From the NCBI GenBank assembly GCA_020284085.1, contig JACEVL010000427.1, positions 799,714 to 863,713 of the forward strand: a DNA stretch of 64,000 nucleotides, given 5' to 3'. The notes beneath the pieces are model-generated. The model ran no database searches and was not told where the DNA came from. It was given only the letters and a program-made list of their open reading frames with translations. The DNA is from Aporrectodea caliginosa. Lineage: Eukaryota; Annelida; Clitellata; Crassiclitellata; Lumbricidae. Shown here one piece after another: positions 44,314-55,220 of this stretch. The position numbers and the translations under genes were made by a program. The number at the start of each line of letters is the position of its first letter. Positions within the stretch are counted from its first letter, which is position 1.

Positions 44314-45125
44314 CATAGTTGTTAAAAACGGTCAAATCAAAATAAAAAACGAAAAAAACGTCGTTTTATTGAAAAAAATAAAAAACGAAAAAAAACGAGA
44401 AAAAAACGGACAAGAAAATAATTTGACTCTTCTGCATCTTTTACTGCATTTTAAAATTAAAAACCTTGATTACACAATTTAATTTTAATCAGCAAATAAC
44501 ATAACTTTATTAGTAAACACCAAATAACAGTAATGTAGGCCCTACAACAATTATTTTCTTTTTCCAAAGTTTGGTTTAAAAAGAAATTGAGAAATTAAAA
44601 ATATTGAAATCTTTTCAAATTTAAATTGTATACATAAGTCCACATAAATCCAAGCTGATAAAAGCAATTAGAAACAAAACTTCGTAAGTAGGCTACAGAG
44701 TGTACTTAATTACAAATTTTAAAAGGTTTACAACCATTTCTGATTTATATAAGAACTTGATATGGAGTAATATCCGTCAGTTTATCACTCAATCAGAGAT
44801 TACTGAGTACAAAGACAACATTTTGGATAACTTAGAAATTCAAATAACTTTTATAAATTTTATTTCCTGTACAGTGCTGTTTATTTCTCAACTGATGACA
44901 CTAAATAGTGACGTAAATAAGATGAATCCTTGAAAGGAAGGAGACAACGTAAGGGATATCAGACAAAAATAAAATTAAACAAATAATAACAGAGAGTTAA
45001 TAAATAAATAAAGTTACATACAAAAAATAGAAAACGGAAAAAAACGAGACGAGAAATAAAAAACGAAAAAAACGACGTTTTTTGGAAAGTAATAAAAAAC
45101 GAAAAATACGTTTTTTACAACTATG
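44314..45125. mobile_element. Non-autonomous CATAGTTGT element, copy 1
   Basis: Starts CATAGTTGTTAAAAACGG and ends CGTTTTTTACAACTATG. The subterminal zones are AAAAAACG repeats. Its sequence is the reverse complement of 53569-54397 throughout. The flanks (TAACATTG and GTCCTATG) do not match, so this copy has lost its target duplication or was rearranged. It sits eight bases after the previous transposon. Confidence 0.85.
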
Positions 45126-45327
45126 GTCCTATGTAATTCATGTACAATTGTACATACATGTGTACACGAATTTATGTGTAAATTTCTACGTATATAGGGC
45201 CTACGTTGGCTATTATATATCAAGGTTTACGTTTCCTTTCGTCAACATCGAATACTCATTAAGAGACTCTGTTGCTAGTGGACATTATGTCGGTGATAGC
45301 CTAGGCCCTATATCACATATACCTTAC

Positions 45328-45328
45328 C

Positions 45329-45404
<76 letters not shown>
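45328..45404. repeat. (CTGT)n microsatellite
   Basis: About nineteen uninterrupted CTGT units. Confidence 0.97.
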
Positions 45405-46020
45405 GTTGGCTGATAGCGCGTTAACTTAGAATTTACGACTGCGGGAAGCAGTGACTGGCTGCAAGCTTCAAATCAATCATTATGAATGGAATCCATTTCG
45501 ATGAAGTAAGCGTATACATATATATAGGTAGAGTCAGCAGTTTCGGAAGACATGATTGCGTAGCACTGTAATAGCAAGCGTCCATCATCGTAACTCTTAA
45601 TAATTACGTAAACCGATCTAGAAACGACAGACTACAGAGAACCGAATTACTTGTTGCTTACCTCCCAGTCTAAGTACCGTATAGGCCTAATAATAGACAG
45701 TAAGTTCTGCACAAATATTTGTGGGCTTAAACCTACGATAGTTCGACCTGAAGGCCAAAGTTATTCATATTCATATGACCTTCTGACGTACGCTTCGATA
45801 AGTCTCAGTGTCAATGAAGTAGCTATGGACTAGGCTTGACAATGTGTTTTACTGAATATATAGCCTACTCTTTAACGGGTTAGTTTCGACCGTCAGTTCA
45901 GCAAAGAAAAGAAAGAGTGGCAAGCATTTCAAACACAGCAAAAGAAAATACGTACGATATATTCGTGTAATTTTTAGATTTAAAAACTCATTTCTTGTGG
46001 TAAAGAATACGTTATTCATA
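45405..46020. other. No gene recognised
   Basis: No long open frame or known motif on either strand. It lies between the CTGT microsatellite and the tail of a minus-strand LINE. Confidence 0.4.
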
Positions 46021-46701
46021 GAATTCATTCATTCATTCATTCAGAGGATTTATATAGCGCCCCTCCAAGATAACCTAGCCCAACTACGGCGATAGAGAAC
46101 AGTTTTCAAATTCTTGTTAAAGGTGTATGCAGAGTCTCCAGCTAGAAGAACACGCAGATCTGAAGGAAGATTATTCCAGATGGTCGGCCCACTGAGAAGG
46201 CACGAAGTTGCATCTTTGAAGTGCGCGCAAAGTGAACAGCAAGTTCGCCACGAGATGCAGAGCGAAGATTTCTGTGGGTAGCTAAACCTGAGGTATAGGC
46301 AGAGGCGCGTTTACCAGTAGGCGCACTAGGCGCGCGCCTAGGGCCCCCACATCTTGGAGGGCCCCCAAACGAATGAAAATATTTGTTCATTAACAAAAAA
46401 TAGCATTTTTAAATTTAAAATTATTTTAAATATAATTTTTTATATATCTTTTGCAGCTTGGCAGTCACATAAAAGTATATAATTGTAATTGTAAAAGTAT
46501 ATTATTGTAATTTATTATTGCTTTGTTCATTTGGGCAGCAATTGGGCTAATAATTCATTTTTGTGTAAAATAACATCAAACTTGTTAGCAACAAGCAGCA
46601 ACGGGCGTCTGCTGCAGTGTTGCGTGTTGAAAGTTTAGCCTGATAATTCCGTCATTTCATAGGGGCCTAGTGTTTAAAACTTTTATTAGTAGCCTATTGA
46701 T

Positions 46702-47839
46702 CAGTGGCGTAACGAGGGGTTTCTGCGCCCGGGGGCAAAGTGTAAAAAGTGCGCCCCTTCATAATTTTCTAGTTGACTGTTAATCGTTCGTATCATAGGT
46801 CTAGTATAATACTGGGTAACAATGTGTGCTAATTTAATACAATTACATATATTATAGTTTCCAGATTTTATTCAATGGTTTTTCTCTGTAATAAGTAATG
46901 CAACATAACTTGGAAAAGATTTTTATATGAAAAGACAAATTTAAAGAACAGAGAGGTCAGCACTCAGCAGTGATCAGTGGCTTTGACTTGTTTAAAAGAT
47001 TCGCTATTGTAACATGGCTAGTTGCATATTGTCATAATTGTATTTTAAAACAATACGTCAGTGACTCCATCAAACAAGTATATGGTAAACGCTATGCCTA
47101 TAGGCCAATTTATTGACCAAACGTGTGAGAACATTTTCTTCCTTCTTATGAACTGACAAAATAGAGCGGATTCTTGGTACTCACTATTCTCAGTAGGCTA
47201 CCGCAGCAAGGGGTGTTCCAGAGGTGCCATGGTCCCATAGAACAGGGCGCAATTCAAGAGGGGCGCAAATTTGAGACTATAGTTACTTTATCGTCAGATA
47301 AGATTACATGAAATAGCAATCATAAATGAAAATGTAATAAGATGAAATAACAAATTACTGCGTGTGAATAGACAGATACCTGTGCAGGCCTATTTAAAAT
47401 TGTCGTTGAAACGTTTGCAAATATTAGTTAATTGCCGTTCAGAACTGTTAGTCTGTTACACTACATTAAGTTCTTACTTTTACAATACATCGTAGGCCTA
47501 TATCTATATATTTTCATATGTTTTATCTAGACTATGTTCTCATAATTAGCATAATTTACGTATTTATTGGTTCTGTTGATCTTTGGAGAAGGGTGGGGCG
47601 CTAGATTTAGCCTACGCTTGGCACGAGACGCAATTATAGCTTGCTACTTCGCTGACTATTCTTCAAAAATTTTAAACTGAAAACAAAGTTGTGATTATTT
47701 TAAATTTAATATATTGAATTATTGAATTTAATAATACAATTTCTGTCGCATAGTACTTAACACTCAACGCTAATTTTGTGCCCCAAGGTGCTGCGCCCGG
47801 GGCGGCCGCCCCTCTGACCCCCCCCTCGTTACGCCACTG
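46702..47839. mobile_element. 1.1-kb hAT element nested in the previous one
   Basis: Ends CAGTGGCGTAACGAGGGG and its complement, flanked by CTATTGAT at 46694-46701 and 47840-47847 (identical). Subterminal TGCGCCCGGGG blocks are inverted. It is non-coding. It must be younger than the surrounding hAT. Confidence 0.95.
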
Positions 47840-48068
47840 CTATTGATAACCTTAAGTAGCCTAATAGTAGGCCTAATTGAAATTTAATAGTATTAAATAT
47901 GGATTACAATCTGACGCGATGAAACGTTGCTAATATTCTGGAGCTGCAAAACGAAAGAAGATAGCTCTAATGATAATGACAATATTGTGGAATTCGTTTC
48001 AATTACTCAATTTTCGTTTATCAAAAAAATAAGCTGACAAGTACGCAACTTATACAAGGAATAAATGC

Positions 48069-48281
48069 TGCAAAGAATAAATACCACCAGCAAATCTCTG
48101 CAGGATCAAAGGCTGTGTTTGTGCAAAGAATAAATGCCACCAGCTAATCTCTGCAGGATCAAAGGCTGTGTTTGTGCAAAGAATAAATGCCACCAGCAAA
48201 TCTCTGCCGGATCAAAGGCTGTGTTTGTGCAAAGAATAAATGTCACCAGCTAATCTCTGCAGGATCAAAGGCTGTGTCTGT
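48069..48281. repeat. 53-bp tandem repeat, four copies
   Basis: Units start TGCAAAGAATAAATGCCACC at 48069, 48122, 48175 and 48228. They differ by a few bases (GCAAATCT/GCTAATCT, CAGGATC/CCGGATC). Confidence 0.93.
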
Positions 48282-49797
48282 CGAATTTGAATTATTTAAT
48301 TCGTTAAAAAATTTGCTCAAACGTCAGAGAAAATTTCCAAAAAATTAGTAGAGACGGAGGCAAAACTCAAACTTGGTATTGAAAGCATTATGACATTGCA
48401 TATGAAGACGAACAGCCGAAGAAAACATCAAAAAAATTTAAAATCTAAACTTAAAACTTATCTCGTCTCGTACTATGATTATTAAGTAGGCCTACATTGT
48501 AACGCGTCCTTTGAGTAAGACTAGGCCTATGTTTTATTAAGGCGCGTTATAAATATAAGTTGTAGGCCTATTGTATTGTATTAAAGAAAACGTACTCTAA
48601 ATTGTTTTTTGACGAAACTGCCAAGAATGACGTCATATATTGAAAGGACGAGCAAAATTCATTGTTGGCACCTTACACGTCGTGTGTGACAAAAACGGCT
48701 TTTAATTCAACTTCGTAGGTTGTTGCACATGAGAATGATGTCACGCAATTTTGGCCGATTTTGAACCCCTCCCCTCGTCACAAAAAGTAACACCCCTTGA
48801 AAATGACGTCACAAAGCTCTGACCCCACCCCTAAAACCAAATTTCCATGGCGTATCAAAATGCTCTTTCGTTGAACAAATAGGGAGAGCATGCATATTTT
48901 AAAATCTAACGGTGACCAAATATTGAAATAATTACAAAATTATTAATAATGATGCGCCCGTAGCCTATACACTAAAATAATAAAAAATAATGAAACTTTA
49001 ATACTCACGATTAGTGCTGTTATTGTTAAAATTAAATTGTTGTTAATTGCTAAATTTAATTACATAGACCTGGTGTGACGTCACACCTCTCAGACACCAG
49101 TTTAAGACTCTGTTTACAAGTTCAGAAGGGCCCCAAAATGTTTGCGCCTAGGGCCCCGTTTTCTATAAACGCGCCTCTGGGTATAGGGCGACAGAACTCA
49201 CGCAAGTAAGCTGGGACGCTCCCTAACTGGCACCGCCAGACCCAGACCGAAATCCTAAATTTAATGCGCTGAGAAACAGGAAGCCAGTGGAGTACGTCAC
49301 GCATATAATGCGAGATATGGTCAAATTTAGAAAACCCACCAACAAGCCTAGCAGCTGCACGAAGCAGTGGAAGCACACGCTCAACCTGAGCAATGCGCCC
49401 CAATGGGAGGCCAGCATAGATGGTAGGCCTACAGTTACTGCAGTAGTCAATCCTACTACAAACAAAAGCATGAACAACAGTAAGTGCAGCATTTGGTGAA
49501 AGTGAACGGGAAATTAGTCAAATTACCCGCAATTGCCGCAACTGAAAAAAGCAAGCACGGTATAAAAGATTTAGGTGTTGAGAGAAGGTAAGCTCCTGAT
49601 CAAGAACAACCCCTAGATTGCGGACAGACGTCGAGAAGACAAAGTTAGGGAAGTCAGCAGATATGGCCTGAGGATCTATTTTTCTCACCTGCTGCCCATT
49701 ACCAAGCCATATAAACTGCGTTTTGGAAGCATTGAGGCGCAGACGATTGGATGACATCCAATTGCCAAGAGCCTCCATAGCCCGCTGCAATTCGTCT

Positions 49798-50350
49798 CTT
49801 CAGCTCCTCGGGAGCCGGGAATCAAGGCTCGAGTGTTGTAGCAGCCTAGCAGGCTTCTTCCTGTTTCCCTCAAGATGTGTGAGCTCAAACAGAATATATT
49901 AGATCGGAAACTTTATTAATAAGAAAAGCACGCAGTGTTCATATATATATAAGTGATCTGATCTAAATCTTTGTCAGTAAGTAAAGTGAATACATTATCA
50001 ATAGGTTTTCTCAGACCTTAAGGTTGTTCCGTGAGAACGAAAATATTTTATTTTTAGAAAATTTGATTAAATCTAGATCTTGTTTCTTTGGAAAGGCAAC
50101 ACATAATAGTTGGTTTTTATTTAATTGGAAAGCAAATACAGAATGCTGAAGATGTAGACTATTAGATCTAAACTTTTCATGTGAAAGAATATATTATTCG
50201 TAGAAAACTAGAAATATTAACTCTAAGTCTTGTTTCATTGAAAAGTGAATACGCTATTCATATATTTTAAATTTCTGTTAGGCTACATCTGAATCTTGTT
50301 CCTTTCATCAAGTCTTCTTTATCTGGTTCCTTAGGAAATAATTATATCTC
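49798..50350. other. No gene recognised; AT-rich
   Basis: Repeated TTGTTTCWTTGRAAAG-like strings (about 50081, 50235, 50298) suggest an old short repeat. This is probably intron or 5' flank of the exon that follows. Confidence 0.4.
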
Positions 50351-50377
50351 GCGAAGTATATATGCCTGTTTCTGCTC

Positions 50378-50662
50378 ATGCTGACTGCATGCACAATGAA
50401 TGGAACTTCGTCGAAGAGTACGAACATCTCCAACAACTTCAGCGCCATCCTTTTCGACAACGGAACTGCTCGCTGTATCCTGGATGCACCAACCGTGGCA
50501 CTGGTCGCTAGAAGCATTATCAGCTGCGGAGTGAAATGCCTTAACAGACCTTCATGTTCTTTCTACAACTTATCTCAACAACAAAAGGATGCCATTTGTT
50601 CTGCTTCACAGCCAGCAAATTTGGTCTTGCTAAATCGTGCAGAAGCTACCGACTTCAGGGGG
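50378..50662 (+). CDS. Secreted-protein exon with PAN/apple-like cysteines
   Basis: The open frame reads 'FSAILFDNGTARCILDAPTV', 'SIISCGVKCLNRPSCSFYNL' and 'DAICSASQPANLVLL'. The Cys spacing (S-x-x-x-CG-x-x-CL-x-x-x-x-C-x-x-[FY]) is that of PAN/apple domains in animal extracellular proteins. A hydrophobic run precedes the first ATG in frame, so the start may lie in an upstream exon. A donor GGG|GTAATT (phase 2) closes it near 50661. It could belong with the exon at 57502 on the same strand, but the phases (2 versus 1) do not join directly, so at least one more exon would be needed. Confidence 0.5.
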
Positions 50663-50683
50663 TAATTATAGTTTAGCAATATA

Positions 50684-52020
50684 CACTGTGTCCGGATGAA
50701 AAGTAGAACACAACAAAAAGTGTCATAACTCGGTCAAAACTATCAGTATTTACCTGAAATTTTAAACACAACAACAGTGACCATATCTACACGAGATCCT
50801 AAAGCCGTTTGGAAATGTTCGTGAATTTATCATATTTATGAGCGTTTGCAATGGAGCACTGACAAATTAAAGTTTCCAACATGGGCCCTTACTTACGCAG
50901 ACGCTGTGACGTCGTCATCGATGAAATACGTCACTTGTTTTGGTCTAAGCACAACAAAAATGGCGTTTACAGAAGAAGATAAAATTTTAATTAAAGTACT
51001 GCGGCAAGAACATGGTTATGGAGCGAGAAGGTTTCTGAATGAATTTTCGAATAAAGGTTGGTGTCTTTCGTCTGTGAGTAAGCTATTGAAGAAGATCGAT
51101 GAAACCGGCACGTCTTGTACGCGTCAAGCAGCTGCTGAAGAAATACCCTGAGCACACAGTCCCATTCATATGGTTTACGGACGAAAAAGTTTTTACCGTC
51201 GCTCCTCCTGTCAACCTCCAGAATGATCGCGTTTATGCGGCGGCTGGGACGCGCAAGAAACACGTGCCTGCTGAACGTCTCCTCAAAACACGTTCACACT
51301 TTTCAAAGTCACTAATGGTCTCAGTCGGTGTGTCAACCCTGGGGTGCACTCATTTGATCTTTGTTGAGCCGGGTGTGAAGGTAAATGGAGCGTACTATCG
51401 CGATGTGCTGCTCACTCAACATCTGCTACCTGCTATCAAGCAGGTTTCTGGCGGCTACTTCACATTCCAACAAGACAGTGCCCCTGCGCATCGAGCACGT
51501 GAGACCATTGCTCTGCTGTCCCGGGAGACACCCGACTTCATATCACCGCAGATGTGGCCACCCAACAGTCCAGACCTCAATCCAGTTGACTACCAAATCT
51601 GGAGTGTACTGCAGGAGCGCGTTTATCGTTCCCGTATTCGTGACGTCGATCATCTAAGGGCGCGTCTGGTTGAGGAGTGGCAGCTGTTTGACCACGCGAT
51701 CATCGACCGGGCCATCAAACAGTGGCGTCCACGTCTACGGTCATGTGTCCGTGAACGAGGAGGACATTTTGAACACCAGCTGTAGCTGAACTTCACTTTC
51801 TTATGTAATATGTAAGGGCCCATGTTGGAAACTTTAATTTGTCAGTGCTCCATTGCAAACGCTCATAAATATGATAAATTCACGAACATTTCCAAACGGC
51901 TTTAGGATCTCGTGTAGATATGGTCACTGTTGTTGTGTTTAAAATTTCAGGTAAATACTGATAGTTTTGACCGAGTTATGACACTTTTTGTTGTGTTCTA
52001 CTTTTCATCCGGACACAGTG
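50684..52020 (+). mobile_element. mariner-type transposon (DD37D), very long inverted repeats
   Basis: Both ends carry about 210-base inverted repeats (starting CACTGTGTCCGGATGAAAAG) that look identical by eye, flanked by TA at 50682-50683 and 52021-52022. The transposase inside is plus-strand and internally deleted. The near-perfect repeats imply a recent insertion of an already defective copy, moved in trans. Confidence 0.94.
50959..51785 (+). pseudogene. mariner DD37D transposase, internally deleted
   Basis: ATG at 50959 (ACAAAAATGG) starts the helix-turn-helix part ('FTEEDKILIKVLRQEHGYGA'), which ends near 51110. The frame then jumps to 51099-51785, with 'RLVRVKQLLKKYPEH', 'FIWFTDEKVFTVAP' (first D), 'YFTFQQDSAPAHRARE' (second D) and 'MWPPNSPDLNPVDYQIW' (third D). 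Thirty-seven residues separate the last two D, the maT-type DD37D signature. The second HTH and linker (roughly 80 residues) are missing. Binding is probably lost, although the catalytic triad is intact. Confidence 0.9.
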
Positions 52021-52204
52021 TAAGTAGGCTACATGTAATTAGTACATGTAATTATTTGAATTGATGATTAATTTTCTATGTAACAGTCTAGTAGAATTAT
52101 TTTCACCAACCTTTGAGCATCCAAAAAATCTTTTTTCGCCCTAGCATTTCACTGGTTTCTGCCCTCAGCGCTCTTGCATAGATAAAGTTACCTTAATTTT
52201 CGCA

Positions 52205-52610
52205 CAAGCTATAGGCCTACTACTAGTCACCATAATCATTATCATTAACAACGTCATCATCAGTTAGCATAGCCTTCATCGTCATCATCATCGTCATTTT
52301 CGCCGTCGTCTTTATCAAAGTTATTAGCATCACTTTCGTCGTCGTCATCATCATAATCATCATCATCATCATGAACGAGATCACCATTGTCGTCGTCATC
52401 ATTTTCTTCGTCATTCGTCATCATCTTCGTCATTATGAATGATATCACCATTGTCGTCGTCATCGTCGCTGTCATCATCGTCATCATCATCATCATCGTC
52501 ATCATCAACATCATCATCATCATCATGAAAGTTATCTCCATTGTCGTCATCGTCATTGTTGTCATCGTCATTTTCGTCGTCGTCATCTTCGTCACTATAG
52601 CGAATAATGT
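52205..52610. repeat. (CAT/CGT)n trinucleotide tract
   Basis: About 400 bases of ATC/GTC/TTC triplets. Asp-rich, Met-rich and Ile/Val-rich frames across it are artefacts. Confidence 0.95.
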
Positions 52611-53138
52611 TCAATGCATTTTTAAAATTTTCAGTTTTTCACTCCGTATTTTTCTGCCTTTGCCGACAGTTGGTTTGGTAAATCTTTACTTTTCCCCATG
52701 ACATGAATTCTAGCGCATGACATGAATTCTGCAAGATTTCTGGCAGTCTATCAAATAGCGACAGTTATCGCTCGACCACCTGTTCATCAAAAAGTAACAT
52801 TGAACTGTTTAACCAGCTACCAGTTTAAATCAAGCATCCATCTGTTAGGCTAATATCAACATTTTAAATATTTCAGGTCACTGCTGCTAAAAACTGTAAG
52901 TATTTTTCACTTTGAGTATAAAAAAGAATAATTTATTAACGGAAATCATTCATCGGAATATAGGCTAAGTTATGTGTTTGGTCATCATCATCAACGCCGT
53001 CATCAGCGCTGTTATATAATATATAACATCGATATATATATATAATTATGCAAATATATAATTATCGCTGTAATAAGTTTTCTTATAATAAGAGCGATGA
53101 TAATAATACACGCAGTTATAAATATACAGTTCACCATT
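52611..53138. other. No gene recognised
   Basis: AT-rich DNA with a direct repeat GCATGACATGAATTC (near 52697 and 52715) and TATATA runs around 53020-53060. No coding signal. Confidence 0.4.
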
Positions 53139-53146
53139 CCTATCAT

Positions 53147-53443
53147 CAGGGACGTCATTGTGGGCGGGGGGGACAGTGAGATGAATGCCCCCTGAATTTG
53201 ATGAAAACATCAATTATTAATATGTATGTCAGTGCATTTGATTAATTAATATATCTAAATTCGTCACTAGCAGTCTAGGACAGGCTGGACAGCAGAAAAT
53301 GAAACATAGTAAGAAATAAATAAGAAAAGAAGAAAATATGTCAGATCATTTAGCCACAGTTTTGCACAGGTAGACTAAATACAAAACTTACCAAGTTGGC
53401 CAAGTTTTGCCCCCTCCCCCGCAAAACTTAAATGACGTCCCTG
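53147..53443. mobile_element. 297-bp hAT MITE
   Basis: Starts CAGGGACGTCATT and ends with its complement (AATGACGTCCCTG is the right end read forward). Flanks CCTATCAT (53139-53146) and TCTATCAT (53444-53451) match at seven of eight bases. Its right part (from AGATCATTTAGCCACAG) recurs at 54916-54979. Confidence 0.88.
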
Positions 53444-53568
53444 TCTATCATCACCATCGTTATTAGCAACAGCAGTAGCTGCGGTGGTTTAAAGCCCTGG
53501 TCATGGCCAAACATTTGGAATTCTTTCCATGTTGTATGCTGCTTAGACAGGTTAGAATTAGATAGAAC

Positions 53569-54397
53569 CATAGTTGTAAAAAACGGTTTTTTCGTTTTTT
53601 ATTCTTTTCCAAAAAACGTCGGTTTTTTTCGTTTTTTATTTCTCGTCTCGTTTTTTTCCGTTTTTTATTTTTTATATGTAACTTTATTTAGTTATTAGTC
53701 TGTTACTATTTGTTTAATTTTTTTTGTCTGACATACTTTATACGTTGTCTCCGTCCTTTCAAGGGTTCATCTAATTTACGTCAATCTATAGTGTCATCAG
53801 TTGAGAAATAAACAGCACAGTTCAGGAAATAAAATTTATAAAAGTTATTTGAATTTCAAAGTTATCCGAAATGCCAAATATTGTCTTTGTACTCAATAAT
53901 CTCTTATTGACTGATAAACTGACGGATATCATATTACTCATATTAAGTTCTTATATAAATCAGAATTGTAGGCTAAGACTTAGTAGCCTAGGCCTAGATC
54001 TACAATTTTTAATTAAGTACACTCTATACATACAAAGTTTAGTTTTAATTGCTTATGTCAGCATGACCTTAGGCCTATGTGGACTTCTGTATGCAATTTA
54101 AATTTGAAAAGATTTCAATATTTTTATTTCTTTATTTCTTTTTAAACCAAACTTATGAAAAAGAAAATAATTGTTGTAGATGACTGTTATTTAGTGTTTA
54201 CTAATAAAATTATGTTATTTGCTGATTAAAATTAAATTGTGTAAACAAGGTTTTTAATTTAACAATGCAGTAAGAGATGTAGGAAAGTCAAATTATTTTC
54301 TTCTCCGTTTTTTTCTCGTTTTTTTTGTTTTTTATTTTTTCAATAAAACGACGTTTTTCCGTTTTTTATTTTGATATTACCGTTTTTAACAACTATG
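53569..54397. mobile_element. Non-autonomous CATAGTTGT hAT-like element, copy 2
   Basis: CATAGTTGT...ACAACTATG ends, with perfect 8-bp duplications GATAGAAC at 53561-53568 and 54398-54405. The subterminal zones are dense in CGTTTTTT. It is inverted relative to 44314-45125. The interior open frames match nothing known. Confidence 0.93.
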
Positions 54398-54424
54398 GAT
54401 AGAACAGGTTACAGGTAGCGTGGT

Positions 54425-54486
54425 AGACCCTATTATAATAATAATAATAATAATAATTATTATTATTAATTATTGTGTTGTTGTTG

Positions 54487-54539
<53 letters not shown>

Positions 54540-54610
54540 TTGTTGTTGTTGAGATTTTTAAACATTATTATTCTTTGTTTCACTTTATCAAATAGAGCGT
54601 ATTTATAGAA

Positions 54611-54665
<55 letters not shown>
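54425..54665. repeat. (ATT)n / (TTG)n microsatellite cluster
   Basis: Two long ATT runs (54480-54538 and 54608-54664) with TTGTTG interruptions. Confidence 0.95.
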
Positions 54666-54667
<2 letters not shown>

Positions 54668-54915
54668 ACAATATTTATTCTCTCAATCAATCAACATCAA
54701 TACATCAATAGACAAGCTGTCGTCTGAAATTAACGTCATAAATGCCGTTTGTGTCACATCTCCCTTAGGTCTGGCTCCGCTAAAGTGCCGCGGAAAGCCA
54801 CCGAGTTGAACCGCTGGACAGTTATAGAGAGACGCTGCAGCAAGAAGCAGGTTTCTCTGGTGTCTCCTGTGGACAGCGTCAGACTACGACCTAGATCTGA
54901 TATAAAGAAAAAAAA

Positions 54916-54979
54916 GATCATTTAGCCACAGTTTTGCACAGGTAGACTAAATACAAAACTTACCAAGTTGGCCAAGTTT
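54916..54979. repeat. Partial copy of the 53147-53443 MITE
   Basis: Sixty-four bases from AGATCATTTAGCCACAG to TTGGCCAAGTTTT are the same as 53345-53407. It is cut off on the right where an ATT microsatellite starts. Confidence 0.85.
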
Positions 54980-54984
54980 TATTT

Positions 54985-54992
54985 ATTTTCTG

Positions 54993-55039
<47 letters not shown>

Positions 55040-55093
55040 CATAATCATCATCATCGTCGTCGACGTCGTCGTCATCATCATCATCATAAACAT
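54985..55093. repeat. (ATT)n then (ATC/GTC)n microsatellite
   Basis: About fifteen ATT units followed by ATC/GTC triplets; the Tyr/His and Asp/Asn runs in translation are artefacts. Confidence 0.95.
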
Positions 55094-55165
55094 ATTCGTC
55101 ATGATCATCATCTTGATCGTAACCATCATTTGCAGGCTTTTGTGAGTGTCTTGACACATAGGCTA

Positions 55166-55218
55166 CATACATACATACATACATACATACATACATACAC
55201 ACATACATACATACATAC
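55166..55218. repeat. (ATAC)n microsatellite, left half
   Basis: ATAC units run directly up to the transposon at 55221. The same repeat resumes at 57259, so one array was probably split by the insertion. Confidence 0.93.
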
Positions 55219-55220
55219 TA

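Larger units (their letters stand above)
46300..49179. mobile_element. 2.9-kb non-autonomous hAT element with perfect 8-bp duplication
   Basis: Ends CAGAGGCGCGTTTA and its exact complement. GGTATAGG flanks both sides (46292-46299 and 49180-49187). GGGCCC-rich subterminal blocks (CGCGCCTAGGGCCCCC, complement on the right) extend the inversion. No transposase frame is seen. It holds a second hAT at 46702-47839 and a 53-bp tandem repeat at 48069-48281. Confidence 0.95.
46021..49797 (-). mobile_element. LINE 3' half, split by a hAT insertion
   Basis: The LINE parts are 49797-49188 and 46299-46021 (minus). The first encodes 'MEALGNWMSSNRLRLNASKT', 'NLGVVLDQELTFSQHLNLLY' and 'DVLHWLPVSQRIKFRISVWV'. 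The second has 'QLRAFSVGPTIWNNLPSDLR' and a GGGGCGCTATATAAA 3' UTR ending in a short GAAT repeat tail (46024-46042). The order is that of an L2/CR1-like ORF2 after the RT catalytic core. It is 5' truncated near 49797 and was later interrupted at 46300-49179. Confidence 0.85.

Noticed and set aside
45328..45404. CRISPR-like or coding repeat (Ser-Val-Cys-Leu)
   Set aside because: Simple CTGT microsatellite with no spacers, in an animal genome.
48069..48281. CRISPR-like array of four regular 53-bp units
   Set aside because: Contiguous tandem copies without unique spacers, inside a hAT element.
52205..52610. Asp-rich and Met-rich proteins
   Set aside because: Trinucleotide microsatellite read in several frames.
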